From assembly GCF_048020265.1 (NCBI RefSeq), contig NZ_CP171843.1:868001-932000 (forward strand): 64,000 bases of DNA, written 5' to 3'. The notes beneath the pieces were generated by a model, which was not told the DNA's origin, did no database searches, and worked only from the letters and a program-made list of their open reading frames with translations. The translations under genes and the position numbers were made by a program. Shown in pieces: positions 9,409-17,658 of this stretch; the first letter of the stretch is position 1, and each line of letters opens with the position of its first letter. The stretch is from Limnohabitans_A sp048020265. Lineage in GTDB: Bacteria > Pseudomonadota > Gammaproteobacteria > Burkholderiales > Burkholderiaceae_C.

Positions 9409-9462
9409 ATGAAATTTTCTTTGTTTGCACTACTGCTAGCGCCCCACGGGCGGGATGTGTAG
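9409..9462 (+). CDS. leuL: leuA leader peptide
   Basis: A 17-codon open frame encoding MKFSLFALLLAPHGRDV. Four codons are leucine, three of them consecutive (CTA, CTG, CTA at 9430-9438), two being the usually rare CTA. It lies 20 bp upstream of a terminator hairpin and about 100 bp before leuA, the layout of a ribosome-mediated attenuator. There is no recognisable ribosome site in front of the ATG, which fits leaderless translation if transcription starts at 9409. The gene is too small for standard callers. Confidence 0.75.
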   Translation: MKFSLFALLLAPHGRDV

Positions 9463-9524
9463 CGCACGCAAACATTTTCCCAAAAGGCCCGTATGCCATC
9501 CGCAACGGGCCTTTTGCATTTTTT
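9446..9524 (+). promoter_or_regulatory. Leucine attenuator: terminator and competing antiterminator
   Basis: The terminator stem pairs AAAAGGCCCGT (9482-9492) with ACGGGCCTTTT (9505-9515), 11 bp with a 12-base loop, followed by a T-rich stretch at 9512-9524. The 5' arm can instead pair through GCCCGT (9487-9492) with ACGGGC at 9446-9451, which lies inside the leader ORF at codons 13-15, just after the leucine run. A ribosome stalled at the first Leu codon would leave 9446-9451 exposed and favour readthrough; one that reaches the stop codon would mask it and favour termination. The model is inferred from base pairing. Confidence 0.75.
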
Positions 9525-9558
9525 GCTTGGACTTGCGGGTTTTTGACCAGGAGTGAAC

Positions 9559-11097
9559 ATGGCTGACAAACTGATTATTTTCGACACCACTTTGCGCGAC
9601 GGCGAGCAATCGCCAGGCGCCTCCATGACCCGCGATGAGAAATTGCGCATCGCCCGTCAACTGGAACGCCTGCGTGTGGATGTCATCGAAGCCGGTTTTG
9701 CCGCCAGCTCCAATGGTGATTTCGAGGCTGTCAAAACCATTGCCGACGCCATCAAGGACTCCACCATTTGCTCTTTGTCGCGTGCCAATGACCGCGACAT
9801 CTCGCGTGCGGCCGAGGCTCTCAAAGGGGCCAACAGTGGACGGATTCACACCTTCATTGCCACCTCGCCTCTGCACATGGAAAAGAAGCTGCGCATGACA
9901 CCCGACCAGGTGTTCGAGCAGGCCAAGCAGTCGGTTCGCTTCGCGCGCAATTTGGTGGGTGACGTCGAGTTCAGCCCGGAAGACGGCTACCGCAGCGACA
10001 TGGACTTTCTGTGCCGCATTTTGGAAGCAGTCATTGCCGAGGGTGCAACCACCATCAACGTGCCCGACACGGTGGGTTATGCGGTGCCCGAGTTGTATGG
10101 CCAGTTCATCAAGACCCTGCGCGAGCGCATCCCCAACTCGGACAAAGCGATTTGGTCCGTGCATTGCCACAACGATCTGGGCATGGCTGTGGCCAACTCC
10201 TTGGCGGGCGTGAAGATCGGCGGTGCCCGTCAAGTCGAGTGCACCATCAACGGTCTCGGCGAGCGTGCCGGCAACTGCTCCCTCGAAGAGGTGGTCATGG
10301 CCGTCAAAACACGCCGCGACTATTTTGGCCTTGACATTGGCATTGACACCAGCCACATCGTGGCGGCCAGCCGCATGGTCAGCCAGACCACTGGTTTTGT
10401 GGTGCAACCCAACAAGGCAGTCGTCGGCGCCAATGCTTTTGCCCATGCCTCGGGCATTCACCAGGATGGTGTGCTCAAGGCGCGTGACACTTACGAAATC
10501 ATGCGTGCCGAGGACGTGGGCTGGACCACCAACAAGATCGTCTTGGGCAAGCTCAGCGGTCGCAATGCGTTCAAACAGCGCTTGCAGGACCTGGGCGTCA
10601 CGCTCGACAGCGAGACCGAAATCAACAACGCCTTTGCCAAGTTCAAGGAGCTGGCCGATCGCAAGAGTGAAATCTTTGACGAAGACATCCTGGCTCTGGT
10701 CGGCGATGAAAGCGTGACCGCTGAAAAAGAGCAATACGGCTTTGTTTCGATGTCGCAGCACAGCGAAACTGGTGAGCGCCCCCATGCGGCGGTGGTCTTT
10801 ACCGTCGAGGGCAAAGAGGTCCGGGCCGAGTCGGACGGCAATGGTCCGGTGGATGCATCTTTGAAAGCCATTGAATCTCACATCAAAAGTGGTGCTGAAA
10901 TGGTGCTGTACTCGGTCAACGCCATCAGCGGCTCCACCGAAAGCCAAGGCGAGGTCACGGTGCGACTGCAAAACAGTGGTCGTGTTGTCAATGGAGTCGG
11001 CTCTGACCCAGACATCGTGGTCGCCTCGGCCAAGGCTTACCTCAGTGCACTCAATAAATTGCAAAGCAAAGCCGATCGGGTGGCTGCTCAGGGGTAA
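9559..11097 (+). CDS. leuA: 2-isopropylmalate synthase
   Basis: Condenses acetyl-CoA with 2-oxoisovalerate, the committed step to leucine. The product of 512 residues has the DRE-TIM barrel signature DTTLRDGEQSPG at the N-terminus, the metal-binding HCHNDLGMAVANSLAG region, and ASGIHQDGVLK. The C-terminal LeuA dimer domain that binds leucine for feedback inhibition runs from about residue 395 to the end. ATG 9559 follows AGGAG at 9549-9553; a GTG at 9553 overlaps that site and is excluded. Expression should depend on the attenuator just upstream. Confidence 0.96.
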   Translation: MADKLIIFDTTLRDGEQSPGASMTRDEKLRIARQLERLRVDVIEAGFAASSNGDFEAVKTIADAIKDSTICSLSRANDRDISRAAEALKGANSGRIHTFIATSPLHMEKKLRMTPDQVFEQAKQSVRFARNLVGDVEFSPEDGYRSDMDFLCRILEAVIAEGATTINVPDTVGYAVPELYGQFIKTLRERIPNSDKAIWSVHCHNDLGMAVANSLAGVKIGGARQVECTINGLGERAGNCSLEEVVMAVKTRRDYFGLDIGIDTSHIVAASRMVSQTTGFVVQPNKAVVGANAFAHASGIHQDGVLKARDTYEIMRAEDVGWTTNKIVLGKLSGRNAFKQRLQDLGVTLDSETEINNAFAKFKELADRKSEIFDEDILALVGDESVTAEKEQYGFVSMSQHSETGERPHAAVVFTVEGKEVRAESDGNGPVDASLKAIESHIKSGAEMVLYSVNAISGSTESQGEVTVRLQNSGRVVNGVGSDPDIVVASAKAYLSALNKLQSKADRVAAQG

Positions 11098-11132
11098 TAC
11101 TGAAGTCTTTGGAAGTACTATCTGGCTTCAAT

Positions 11133-11170
11133 AAAGTCACGCAAGTCATTGTTCTTGCGTGACTTTTTTT
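11133..11170 (+). terminator. Rho-independent terminator after leuA
   Basis: The stem AAAGTCACGCAAG (11133-11145) pairs with CTTGCGTGACTTT (11154-11166) around an 8-base loop, followed by a run of seven T at 11164-11170. Confidence 0.9.
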
Positions 11171-11183
11171 ATTTAGGTACACT
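11155..11183 (+). promoter_or_regulatory. Possible promoter of the S11 peptidase gene
   Basis: TTGCGT (11155-11160) and TACACT (11178-11183) are separated by 17 bp and lie 26 bp before the ATG of the peptidase gene. The -35 hexamer falls within the 3' arm of the leuA terminator, so the two signals would overlap. This is a pattern match only. Confidence 0.3.
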
Positions 11184-11208
11184 CGGAAACAATTGACCTT
11201 ACTCTTAA

Positions 11209-12309
11209 ATGAAGATGTTTCTGATGCGATTCGCCCCACCGTTTTCCCACCAAGTTTCTGGCAGATGGTCGCATGGCTTGCTTGCAGCTTTGACCGCAGG
11301 GGTCTTGTTGGTTGTGTCTGCTTGGCCTACAGCTGTGTTGGCACAAAACAAGACATCTACGGTTAAAAAGCGGACGGCTGCAAATATTACCAAAACCGTT
11401 CAGAAGAAGAAACAACCACTTGCTAAAAAAACCAAGGTCCAGCGTGCTGCGGCCTCAGAAAGCAGGGCACTGCCCATTCGTGCTTCTTATGGGCAAATGG
11501 CCGGTCTTCACAGTGCCAGTGATCCTCTCGATTTGCGCTCCAGTGTGGCCTTGGTCATCGACCAAGACACCCGGGAGGTTCTCTTCCGTAAAAACGACCA
11601 TGCTGTCTTGCCAATTGCGTCCTTGACCAAGTTGATGACCGGCTTGGTCATCTCGGAAGCGCAATTGCCCATGGCCGAGATGATCACCATCACCCAGGCC
11701 GATGTGGATACGGAAAAAGGCAGTTCATCCCGTTTGGCGGTGGGTACCGTGCTCAGCCGGGGTGATCTGCTGCACTTGGCACTGATGTCCAGCGAAAACC
11801 GCGCTGCACATGCCCTGGGTCGTACCTTCCCTGGTGGTTTGGACGCCTTTGTGTCGCGCATGAATGCGCGGGCCCAAGCTCTGGGCATGTCCGATACACG
11901 TTATGTGGAGCCGACAGGCTTGTCCAGCCGCAACCAGTCCAGCGCCAGCGATTTGGCCGTTTTGGTGGGGGCTGCCTACAAGGAGCCCGTTTTGCGTGAG
12001 CTGTCCACTTCGCACGGCCGTGAGATCGAAGTGGGTCGCCGCACGCTCCAGTACAACAACACCAACCGTTTGGTCAAGAGCGCTGACTGGGACATTGGCT
12101 TGCAGAAGACAGGTTACATCTCAGAGGCGGGTCAGTGCCTGGTGATGCAGGCGCAAGTGGCCGGGCGCAAGCTGATCATGGTGTTTCTGGACTCTGCAGG
12201 CAAACTCAGCCGCATCGCCGATGCCGAACGTGTGCGTCGTTGGGTGGAAAAGTCGTCGGGCGCTTCTGGCGTCAAGCACTCGGCTTTGGCCGAGCGCCTG
12301 CCGGGCTGA
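11209..12309 (+). CDS. pbpG: D-alanyl-D-alanine endopeptidase, peptidase S11 (PBP7-like)
   Basis: A periplasmic penicillin-binding serine peptidase that cleaves or trims peptidoglycan cross-links. A signal peptide ends near VLAQN (about residue 45-46). A Lys/Thr/Ala-rich linker follows to about residue 90, then the catalytic domain with SLTK (SxxK nucleophile box), SEN (SxN box) and KTG (in LQKTGYIS). The 366-residue length and the absence of the long C-terminal domain of DacA fit the PBP7 group. The true start may be ATG 11209, 11215 or 11224, since no clear ribosome site distinguishes them. The basic linker is longer than usual and may bind the wall. Confidence 0.9.
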   Translation: MKMFLMRFAPPFSHQVSGRWSHGLLAALTAGVLLVVSAWPTAVLAQNKTSTVKKRTAANITKTVQKKKQPLAKKTKVQRAAASESRALPIRASYGQMAGLHSASDPLDLRSSVALVIDQDTREVLFRKNDHAVLPIASLTKLMTGLVISEAQLPMAEMITITQADVDTEKGSSSRLAVGTVLSRGDLLHLALMSSENRAAHALGRTFPGGLDAFVSRMNARAQALGMSDTRYVEPTGLSSRNQSSASDLAVLVGAAYKEPVLRELSTSHGREIEVGRRTLQYNNTNRLVKSADWDIGLQKTGYISEAGQCLVMQAQVAGRKLIMVFLDSAGKLSRIADAERVRRWVEKSSGASGVKHSALAERLPG

Positions 12310-12322
12310 AGACAGCTCAGTT

Positions 12323-12359
12323 CCATGAAAAAAGGCCTCTCGGAGGCCTTTTTTCATGG
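12323..12359. terminator. Bidirectional terminator between pbpG and the IclR gene
   Basis: CCATGAAAAAAGGCCTC (from 12323) pairs with the complementary arm ending at 12359 around a very short loop, with A-run and T-run flanks on both sides. It can serve both convergent genes. Confidence 0.88.
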
Positions 12360-12371
12360 GCGGGCAGCGCT

Positions 12372-13151
12372 TCAATGGTCGCCGTGATAGCCCAGAGTTC
12401 TGCTGATTTCATGTGACGTGGCCTGCAGCTTGGGCAGCCAGCCTTCGTCCAGGCGGTCTGCCGGGGCAGAGATGGACAGACCGGCCAGCAGTTTTCCCTG
12501 GTCGTCGTAGATGCCGGCTGCGATGCAGCGCACGCCCAGTTCCAGCTCTTCGTTGTCTCGGGCAATGCCGTATTGCTTGACCCGTGCCAGCTCCCTTTCA
12601 AGAACCTGCAGTTGCGTGATGCTGTTGCGTGTTTGCCCCAGCAAACCGGTGCGTGTGGCGTAAGAGCGAACCCGCAATGGGTCGTCTGCTGCCAGGAAAA
12701 GTTTGCCCACCGACGTCAGGTGCAAAGGCGCCCGTCCGCCAATGGCCCGAACCACCTGCATGCCGGAGCGTTCGCTGTAGGCTCGCTCGATGTAGACGAT
12801 TTCATCGCCTTGGCGCATGCTGAGGTTGACGGGTTGCTGAATGAGTTTGTGCAACTCGCGCATGGGCGCCAGTGCCGCGTCGCGCACATTCAGCCGTCCT
12901 TTGACCAAATTGCCCAGCTCCAGAAGTCGCATGCCCAGGCGGTAGTTGCCCGCTTCCGGGCGATCAACAAACCGGCCGGTGGCCAGGTCGTTCAAGATGC
13001 GGTGGGCTGTGGAGGGGTGCAAGCCTGTTTTTTCACTGATCTCTTTCAGGGAAACGGCTTCTTCGCGAGAGGCGAGCACGTCAATCAGCGAAAACATCCG
13101 CTCTATGACCTGGATGGTGGGTGAGGGCGTGAATGCAGGGTCTTTTTTCAT
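12372..13151 (-). CDS. IclR-family transcriptional regulator
   Basis: A 259-residue regulator with an N-terminal winged helix-turn-helix (about residues 12-70; SLKEISEKTGLHPSTAHRIL is the recognition region) and a C-terminal IclR effector-binding domain. The sequence LGVRCIAAGIYDDQGKLLAGLSISAPADR is the usual ligand-domain signature. It lies downstream of bpt on the same strand with a 48-bp gap containing a palindromic operator. No catabolic gene cluster is adjacent, so the effector and regulon are not evident. Confidence 0.9.
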   Translation of the reverse strand: MKKDPAFTPSPTIQVIERMFSLIDVLASREEAVSLKEISEKTGLHPSTAHRILNDLATGRFVDRPEAGNYRLGMRLLELGNLVKGRLNVRDAALAPMRELHKLIQQPVNLSMRQGDEIVYIERAYSERSGMQVVRAIGGRAPLHLTSVGKLFLAADDPLRVRSYATRTGLLGQTRNSITQLQVLERELARVKQYGIARDNEELELGVRCIAAGIYDDQGKLLAGLSISAPADRLDEGWLPKLQATSHEISRTLGYHGDH

Positions 13152-13175
13152 GGTGTCGTCAGGCGATCCTTAAAT

Positions 13176-13190
13176 TTTACACTGTGAAAA
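13176..13190. promoter_or_regulatory. Palindromic operator in front of the IclR gene
   Basis: TTTACACTGTGAAAA contains the dyad TTT-x-CAC-x-GTG-x-AAA centred on 13183, 25-39 bp upstream of the IclR-family start codon. The position fits autoregulation. Assignment to this regulator is inference. Confidence 0.5.
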
Positions 13191-13199
13191 TTGAGCCGT

Positions 13200-13937
13200 T
13201 CACGCCAGCGTTCGCCATTGGCCTTGAACGCGTATTTCACAAGGTCTAAAGCGTGATTTGTAATTCATTTTTGGGCTGCTCTCTATCCAATAGCCCAAAT
13301 AGACGTAGGGCAGTTGCAGTTGCTCCGCTTGCTGGATTTGCCAGAGCACTCCGAACGTTCCATAGCTGGCCTGGTCTTCGGGTTCGTAGAAGGTGTAAAC
13401 CGCCGAGAGGCCATGGTTGAGCACGTCCACGATGCTGACCATTTTCAAGGCACCCAGGCTGCCATCGCTGGTCGGCTCACGAAACTCCACGATGCGCGAA
13501 TTGACGCGGCTTTGCAGTAAAAACTGGTTGTATTGGTCCACGCTGTCCTGGTCCATACCACCACCCGGGTGGCGGCTCGTCTGGTAGCGCAAATACAAAG
13601 CGTAATGGTAGGGATCGAATTGCAGGTCGAGCACCCTAGCCTGCAAATGCTGGTGTTGGCGCCAGCTGCGTCGCTGGCTGCGGTCCGGCTTGAAGGCGGC
13701 GACCTGCACGCGCAAGGGCTGGCAGGCCTGGCAGCCATCGCAGTAGGGGCGGTAGGTGAACATCCCGCTGCGGCGAAAACCCTGCTCCACCAAGTCGGAG
13801 TAAACCTCGTTTTGAATCAGATGGCTGGGCGTTGCCACTTGCGAGCGTGCCGAGCGTTCAGGCAAGTAGCTGCACGCGTAGGGCGCCGTGGCGTAAAACT
13901 GCAAGGCCTGAATGGGGAGATCTTTGAGATGGGTCAC
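13200..13937 (-). CDS. bpt: Aspartate/glutamate leucyltransferase
   Basis: Transfers leucine from leucyl-tRNA to proteins with N-terminal Asp or Glu, marking them for ClpS/ClpAP degradation. The 245-residue product carries the N-terminal Cys region (YACSYLPER) and CDGCQACQPLRV, with the C-terminal ATE domain ending GYWIESSPKMNYKSRFRPCEI. The start is GTG 13937, overlapping the aat stop by 4 nt (GTGA). Pairing with aat puts both N-degron transferases in one operon. Confidence 0.93.
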   Translation of the reverse strand: MTHLKDLPIQALQFYATAPYACSYLPERSARSQVATPSHLIQNEVYSDLVEQGFRRSGMFTYRPYCDGCQACQPLRVQVAAFKPDRSQRRSWRQHQHLQARVLDLQFDPYHYALYLRYQTSRHPGGGMDQDSVDQYNQFLLQSRVNSRIVEFREPTSDGSLGALKMVSIVDVLNHGLSAVYTFYEPEDQASYGTFGVLWQIQQAEQLQLPYVYLGYWIESSPKMNYKSRFRPCEIRVQGQWRTLA

Positions 13938-14683
13938 GACAGGGTGTCCAAAGCCGTCAACGTGTCCCAGTATAAAGTTTGCTGCGCCCAGTCGATGGGG
14001 GACTTGATGCGCTCTAGCTGGACGGTCGCCACAAAATCAGCCCGGGGTATTTCTCGGGCACCCAGGGAGGCCAGGTGCCGGGTATTTTGTTGACAGTCGA
14101 TGGTGGCAACGCCATGCGCCAGACACACACTGACCAGGCAGGCCAAAGCCATTTTGGAGCCATCGGTGATGGTGGTGAACATCGATTCACCGAAGACGGC
14201 ATGGCCCAAGGCTACAAAATACAGGCCGGCAATCAGCTCGCCACCGAGCCAGACCTCGGCGCTGTGGGCGTGGCCTGCGCGGTGCAAGTCTTCATAGGCC
14301 TGCACCATGGCCGGCACGATCCAGGTGCCGTTTTGCCCAGCCCTTGGCGAAGTGCTGCATCGGCGGATGACCTGACCGAAATCGCGGTCGAAGGTCAATG
14401 AAAAACCAGGCTGCTGCAGCCAACGTTGAAGTGACTGGCGCAGAGAACGGCGGAAACGGAAATCACCGGGGCGCAGGACCATGCGGGGGTCAGGGCTCCA
14501 CCACAGCACGGGCTGGCCATCGCTGAACCATGGAAAAACCCCTTGACTGTAGGCCTCCAGCAAACGTGTGGCGGACAAGTCTTGACCGGCCGCCAGCAGG
14601 CCTGGGGCGGGCGAGTGTGCCCCCCAGGCCTGTTGAATGGGTGGCAAGGCCTGGTCAGCGTCAATCCAGCTCAGCTCGGGCAT
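13934..14683 (-). CDS. aat: Leucyl/phenylalanyl-tRNA--protein transferase
   Basis: Adds Leu or Phe from aminoacyl-tRNA to proteins with N-terminal Lys or Arg in the N-degron pathway. Family motifs visible include YSQGVFPWFSDGQPVLWWSPDPRMVL and, further on, AVFGESMFTTITDGSKMAL. ATG 14683 (MPELSWIDADQ) is preferred because AAGGA lies 8 bp upstream and the product of 249 residues fits the family; ATG codons at 14701 and 14716 are also in frame. The last codons overlap bpt by 4 nt. Confidence 0.93.
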   Translation of the reverse strand: MPELSWIDADQALPPIQQAWGAHSPAPGLLAAGQDLSATRLLEAYSQGVFPWFSDGQPVLWWSPDPRMVLRPGDFRFRRSLRQSLQRWLQQPGFSLTFDRDFGQVIRRCSTSPRAGQNGTWIVPAMVQAYEDLHRAGHAHSAEVWLGGELIAGLYFVALGHAVFGESMFTTITDGSKMALACLVSVCLAHGVATIDCQQNTRHLASLGAREIPRADFVATVQLERIKSPIDWAQQTLYWDTLTALDTLS

Positions 14684-14824
14684 AGGGGTGGTCCTTGGCA
14701 TGGGTGCATTACACATGAACAGGTACTCGTTTCTTGTCGCTTTGGCCTCGGATCGTGATTTTTTTGGGTTTATCCTTCATCACAAGGCATCGCCTTTGTT
14801 GTATCTCTCATTTTTTTGCGTGTG

Positions 14825-15613
14825 ATGACACCTTTCCCACCCCATTGGTTGCGACCCGATTGGCCAGCGCCAGCGCATGTTCAGGCTGTGATGACCGATC
14901 GGCATGGCGGCGTCTCCAGCCCCCCTTGGGACAACATGAACCTGGGTGACCATGTGGGTGACGCGCCACACAGCGTGCAAGTCAACCGCCAGCGCTTGCA
15001 AGAGGCCATCGGCAGACGTCCGGTTTTCTTGAAGCAGGTGCATGGCCATCAGGCCGTGGCGTTAGACGCCAGCACCCAGGATGGCACGGAGGCCGATGCC
15101 TGTTTTGCGCTGAATTCAGAAGTGGCCTGCACCATCATGGTGGCCGATTGTTTGCCCGTCTTGATGTGCGACATGTCGGGCCAATGGGTGGCTGCTGCGC
15201 ATGCGGGCTGGCGAGGTTTGGCGGGTGAGTGGGGCACAGGCGTGCTGGAAACCTTGCGCCAGCAGCCCCCTTTGCGGGACACCCCAGCGGAGCGCATTTT
15301 GGTCTGGTTGGGGCCTTGCATTGGCCCTCAGGCGTTTGAAGTGGGTGCAGATGTGCGCGAGGCTTTTTGTGCGCATGACCCTGAGACCGCCGTTTATTTC
15401 CAACCTGGCGCGGCGGACAAGTGGCTCGCTGACTTGGCAGGCCTGGCCCGGAGGCGATTGAAGCAAATGGGATTCACCCGTATTTTTGGCAACGACAGCG
15501 GGGCCGCTTGGTGCACCGCCGGGCAGGCCTCACGGTTCTTTTCGCACCGGCGCGACAGCCGTGTCCTTGGGCAGAGCGGTCGCATGGCGGCTTGCATCTG
15601 GCTCACGGGGTGA
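14825..15613 (+). CDS. pgeF: Peptidoglycan editing factor PgeF / YfiH-family multicopper-like purine nucleoside enzyme
   Basis: A 262-residue member of the YfiH/DUF152 family, variously described as polyphenol oxidase, purine nucleoside phosphorylase/adenosine deaminase and peptidoglycan editing factor. Metal-binding residues are visible in FLKQVHGHQAV, VADCLPVLMCD and AAAHAGWRGLAGE. ATG 14825 is used; upstream GTG and TTG codons have no better support. It precedes the pha cluster as in other Comamonadaceae, and its last 84 bp overlap a convergent small membrane protein gene. Confidence 0.9.
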   Translation: MTPFPPHWLRPDWPAPAHVQAVMTDRHGGVSSPPWDNMNLGDHVGDAPHSVQVNRQRLQEAIGRRPVFLKQVHGHQAVALDASTQDGTEADACFALNSEVACTIMVADCLPVLMCDMSGQWVAAAHAGWRGLAGEWGTGVLETLRQQPPLRDTPAERILVWLGPCIGPQAFEVGADVREAFCAHDPETAVYFQPGAADKWLADLAGLARRRLKQMGFTRIFGNDSGAAWCTAGQASRFFSHRRDSRVLGQSGRMAACIWLTG

Positions 15614-15832
15614 TGCGCTTGCTGGTGCCTGCAGTTGTTCCTTTTCGTCTGCTTGTCGCTGTGCTTTGCGGCGCAGTGGTGTACCCATGAGGTACACGAC
15701 CAAAGACATGGGCAGCACCCCATACAAAAGAAAAGTGATGATGGCCCCCAAGACAGTCCCTTGGGTACTAAATGCTTCAGCCAAGCCCATCAACAAGGTC
15801 ACATAGAGCCAGGCAATAACGATCAAATACAT
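15530..15832 (-). CDS. Small two-helix membrane protein, conserved hypothetical
   Basis: A 100-residue product with two hydrophobic helices (about residues 3-20 and 26-48) and a polar, Pro/Ala/Arg-rich tail (from about residue 52) that is probably disordered. It is convergent with pgeF and shares 84 bp with its 3' end, so the tail is encoded antisense to pgeF. It sits directly in front of phaC on the opposite strand. No function can be assigned. The hydrophobic N-terminal half lies outside the overlap, which supports a real gene. Confidence 0.65.
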   Translation of the reverse strand: MYLIVIAWLYVTLLMGLAEAFSTQGTVLGAIITFLLYGVLPMSLVVYLMGTPLRRKAQRQADEKEQLQAPASASPREPDASRHATALPKDTAVAPVRKEP

Positions 15833-15864
15833 TTTTTGTGCTTTGTAATTTAGGTGACATCAAA

Positions 15865-15894
15865 TTGACAGATACTGAAGGTAACCGATATCAA
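15865..15894 (+). promoter_or_regulatory. Possible phaC promoter
   Basis: A perfect TTGACA (15865-15870) is followed after 18 bp by TATCAA (15889-15894), about 25 bp before the phaC start. The spacing is acceptable and the -10 is weak. Confidence 0.4.
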
Positions 15895-15918
15895 AAAAAC
15901 CATTTACCGGAGACAAGT

Positions 15919-17637
15919 ATGAGCACATCCACGCCAGAATTTTGGTCGAGCATGGGCGATGGTTTTCAGCAAAACCTGTACAAAAGCTGGGGGCAGGCCA
16001 TGCAGCATTTCCAGACGCTGGACCTCGGTGGGTTGAAATCCGGGCTTGATGCCGCGATGCCATCCCTCAAATTCTCGCCTGAAAAGCTCCAAGCCCTGCA
16101 AGGGCAGTACTTTAAAGATGCCTCTGAGTTGTGGAATCAAAGCTTGCACAACAGTTTGCAGGTCAAAGACCGTCGCTTTTCAGGAGAAGCGTGGAGCGCC
16201 AACCCGATGGCTGCCTTCAATGCGGCCACTTATTTACTCAACGCCCGCACCCTGATGGGACTCGCCGATGCGGTCGAGGGAGACGAAAAAACACGCACCC
16301 GCATCCGGTTTGCCGTGGAGCAATGGGTGGCTGCTGCGGCCCCGAGCAATTTTCTGGCCTTCAATGCCGAGGCACAAAAGAAAGCCATCGAAACCCAAGG
16401 TGAGAGCATTGCCAAGGGTTTGAAAAACCTGATGCACGACATGCAGCAAGGCCATGTGTCGATGACCGACGAAAGTCTGTTTGAGGTGGGCAAGAATGTG
16501 GCCACCACCGAAGGCGCGGTGGTCTTCGAGAACGATTTTTTTCAGCTCATTGAATACAAGCCGCTCACGGCCAAGGTCTACGAAAAACCCTTCTTGCTGG
16601 TGCCGCCTTGCATCAACAAGTTCTACATCCTGGACCTGCAGCCTGAGAACTCCTTCATCCGCTATGCGGTCAGCCAGGGGCATCGCACCTTTGTGGTGAG
16701 CTGGCGCAACCCCGACGAGTCCATGGCGCAAAAGACCTGGGACGACTACATCGAGCAGGCTGCCATCCAAGCCATCAGCACGGTGCAGTCGATCACGGGT
16801 GCACCCAAGATCAATGCGCTGGGTTTTTGCGTGGGCGGCACCATCTTGTCGACCGCTTTGGCCGTGTTGGCGGCCCGTGGCGAAAAGCCTGTGGCCAGTG
16901 CTACCTTCCTCACCACCCTGATCAACTTCACCGACACCGGCATTCTGGACGTGTTCATTGACGAGAACTTCGTCAAGTTCCGTGAGCAGCAAATGGGCAA
17001 GGGCGGCTTGCTCAAGGGCCAGGACCTGGCCTCGACTTTCAGCTTTCTGCGCCCCAACGACCTGGTCTGGAACTATGTGGTGGGCAACTACCTCAAGGGC
17101 GAGACCCCGCCACCGTTTGACCTGCTCTACTGGAACAGCGACTCGACCAATTTGCCCGGACCTTTTTATGCCTGGTACCTGCGCAACACCTACCTGGAAA
17201 ACAACCTGGTCAAACCCGGCAAGGTCAAAGTCTGTGGCGAGCCCATTGATTTGGGCAAGGTCGACATGCCGGTCTACATCTACGGCTCGCGTGAAGACCA
17301 CATCGTGCCCATCGGCGGCGCGTACGCCAGCACCCAGGTGCTGCCGGGCAAAAAGCGTTTTGTCATGGGGGCCTCGGGCCACATCGCGGGCGTGATCAAC
17401 CCGCCCGCCGCCAAAAAGCGCAGTCACTGGCTGAGCGAGGACAGCAAATTCCCGGCCGATGTGAACGACTGGATCGCCAGTGCCAAAGAGCTGCCCGGCA
17501 GCTGGTGGACCGACTGGTCCGATTGGCTCAAGGGCCATGCGGGCAAGCAAATTGCCGCCCCCAAAACCTATGGCAAAGGCAGCCAATTCAAAGCCATCGA
17601 AGCGGCCCCTGGTCGTTACGTCAAAGCCAAAGCCTGA
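15919..17637 (+). CDS. phaC: Poly(3-hydroxyalkanoate) synthase, class I
   Basis: Polymerises (R)-3-hydroxybutyryl-CoA into PHB on granule surfaces. The 572-residue product has the N-terminal PhaC domain and an alpha/beta-hydrolase core. The catalytic triad is visible: Cys304 in the lipase-like box GFCVGG, Asp460 in YGSREDHIVP and His488 in ASGHIAGVINPP. Start ATG 15919 follows GGAGA; earlier in-frame codons from 15838 lie upstream of the ribosome site. phaA follows after 21 bp. The class I assignment rests on length and on the absence of phaE or phaR subunit genes. Confidence 0.96.
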   Translation: MSTSTPEFWSSMGDGFQQNLYKSWGQAMQHFQTLDLGGLKSGLDAAMPSLKFSPEKLQALQGQYFKDASELWNQSLHNSLQVKDRRFSGEAWSANPMAAFNAATYLLNARTLMGLADAVEGDEKTRTRIRFAVEQWVAAAAPSNFLAFNAEAQKKAIETQGESIAKGLKNLMHDMQQGHVSMTDESLFEVGKNVATTEGAVVFENDFFQLIEYKPLTAKVYEKPFLLVPPCINKFYILDLQPENSFIRYAVSQGHRTFVVSWRNPDESMAQKTWDDYIEQAAIQAISTVQSITGAPKINALGFCVGGTILSTALAVLAARGEKPVASATFLTTLINFTDTGILDVFIDENFVKFREQQMGKGGLLKGQDLASTFSFLRPNDLVWNYVVGNYLKGETPPPFDLLYWNSDSTNLPGPFYAWYLRNTYLENNLVKPGKVKVCGEPIDLGKVDMPVYIYGSREDHIVPIGGAYASTQVLPGKKRFVMGASGHIAGVINPPAAKKRSHWLSEDSKFPADVNDWIASAKELPGSWWTDWSDWLKGHAGKQIAAPKTYGKGSQFKAIEAAPGRYVKAKA

Positions 17638-17658
17638 TTGTTTTTTTTGGAGATAAAA

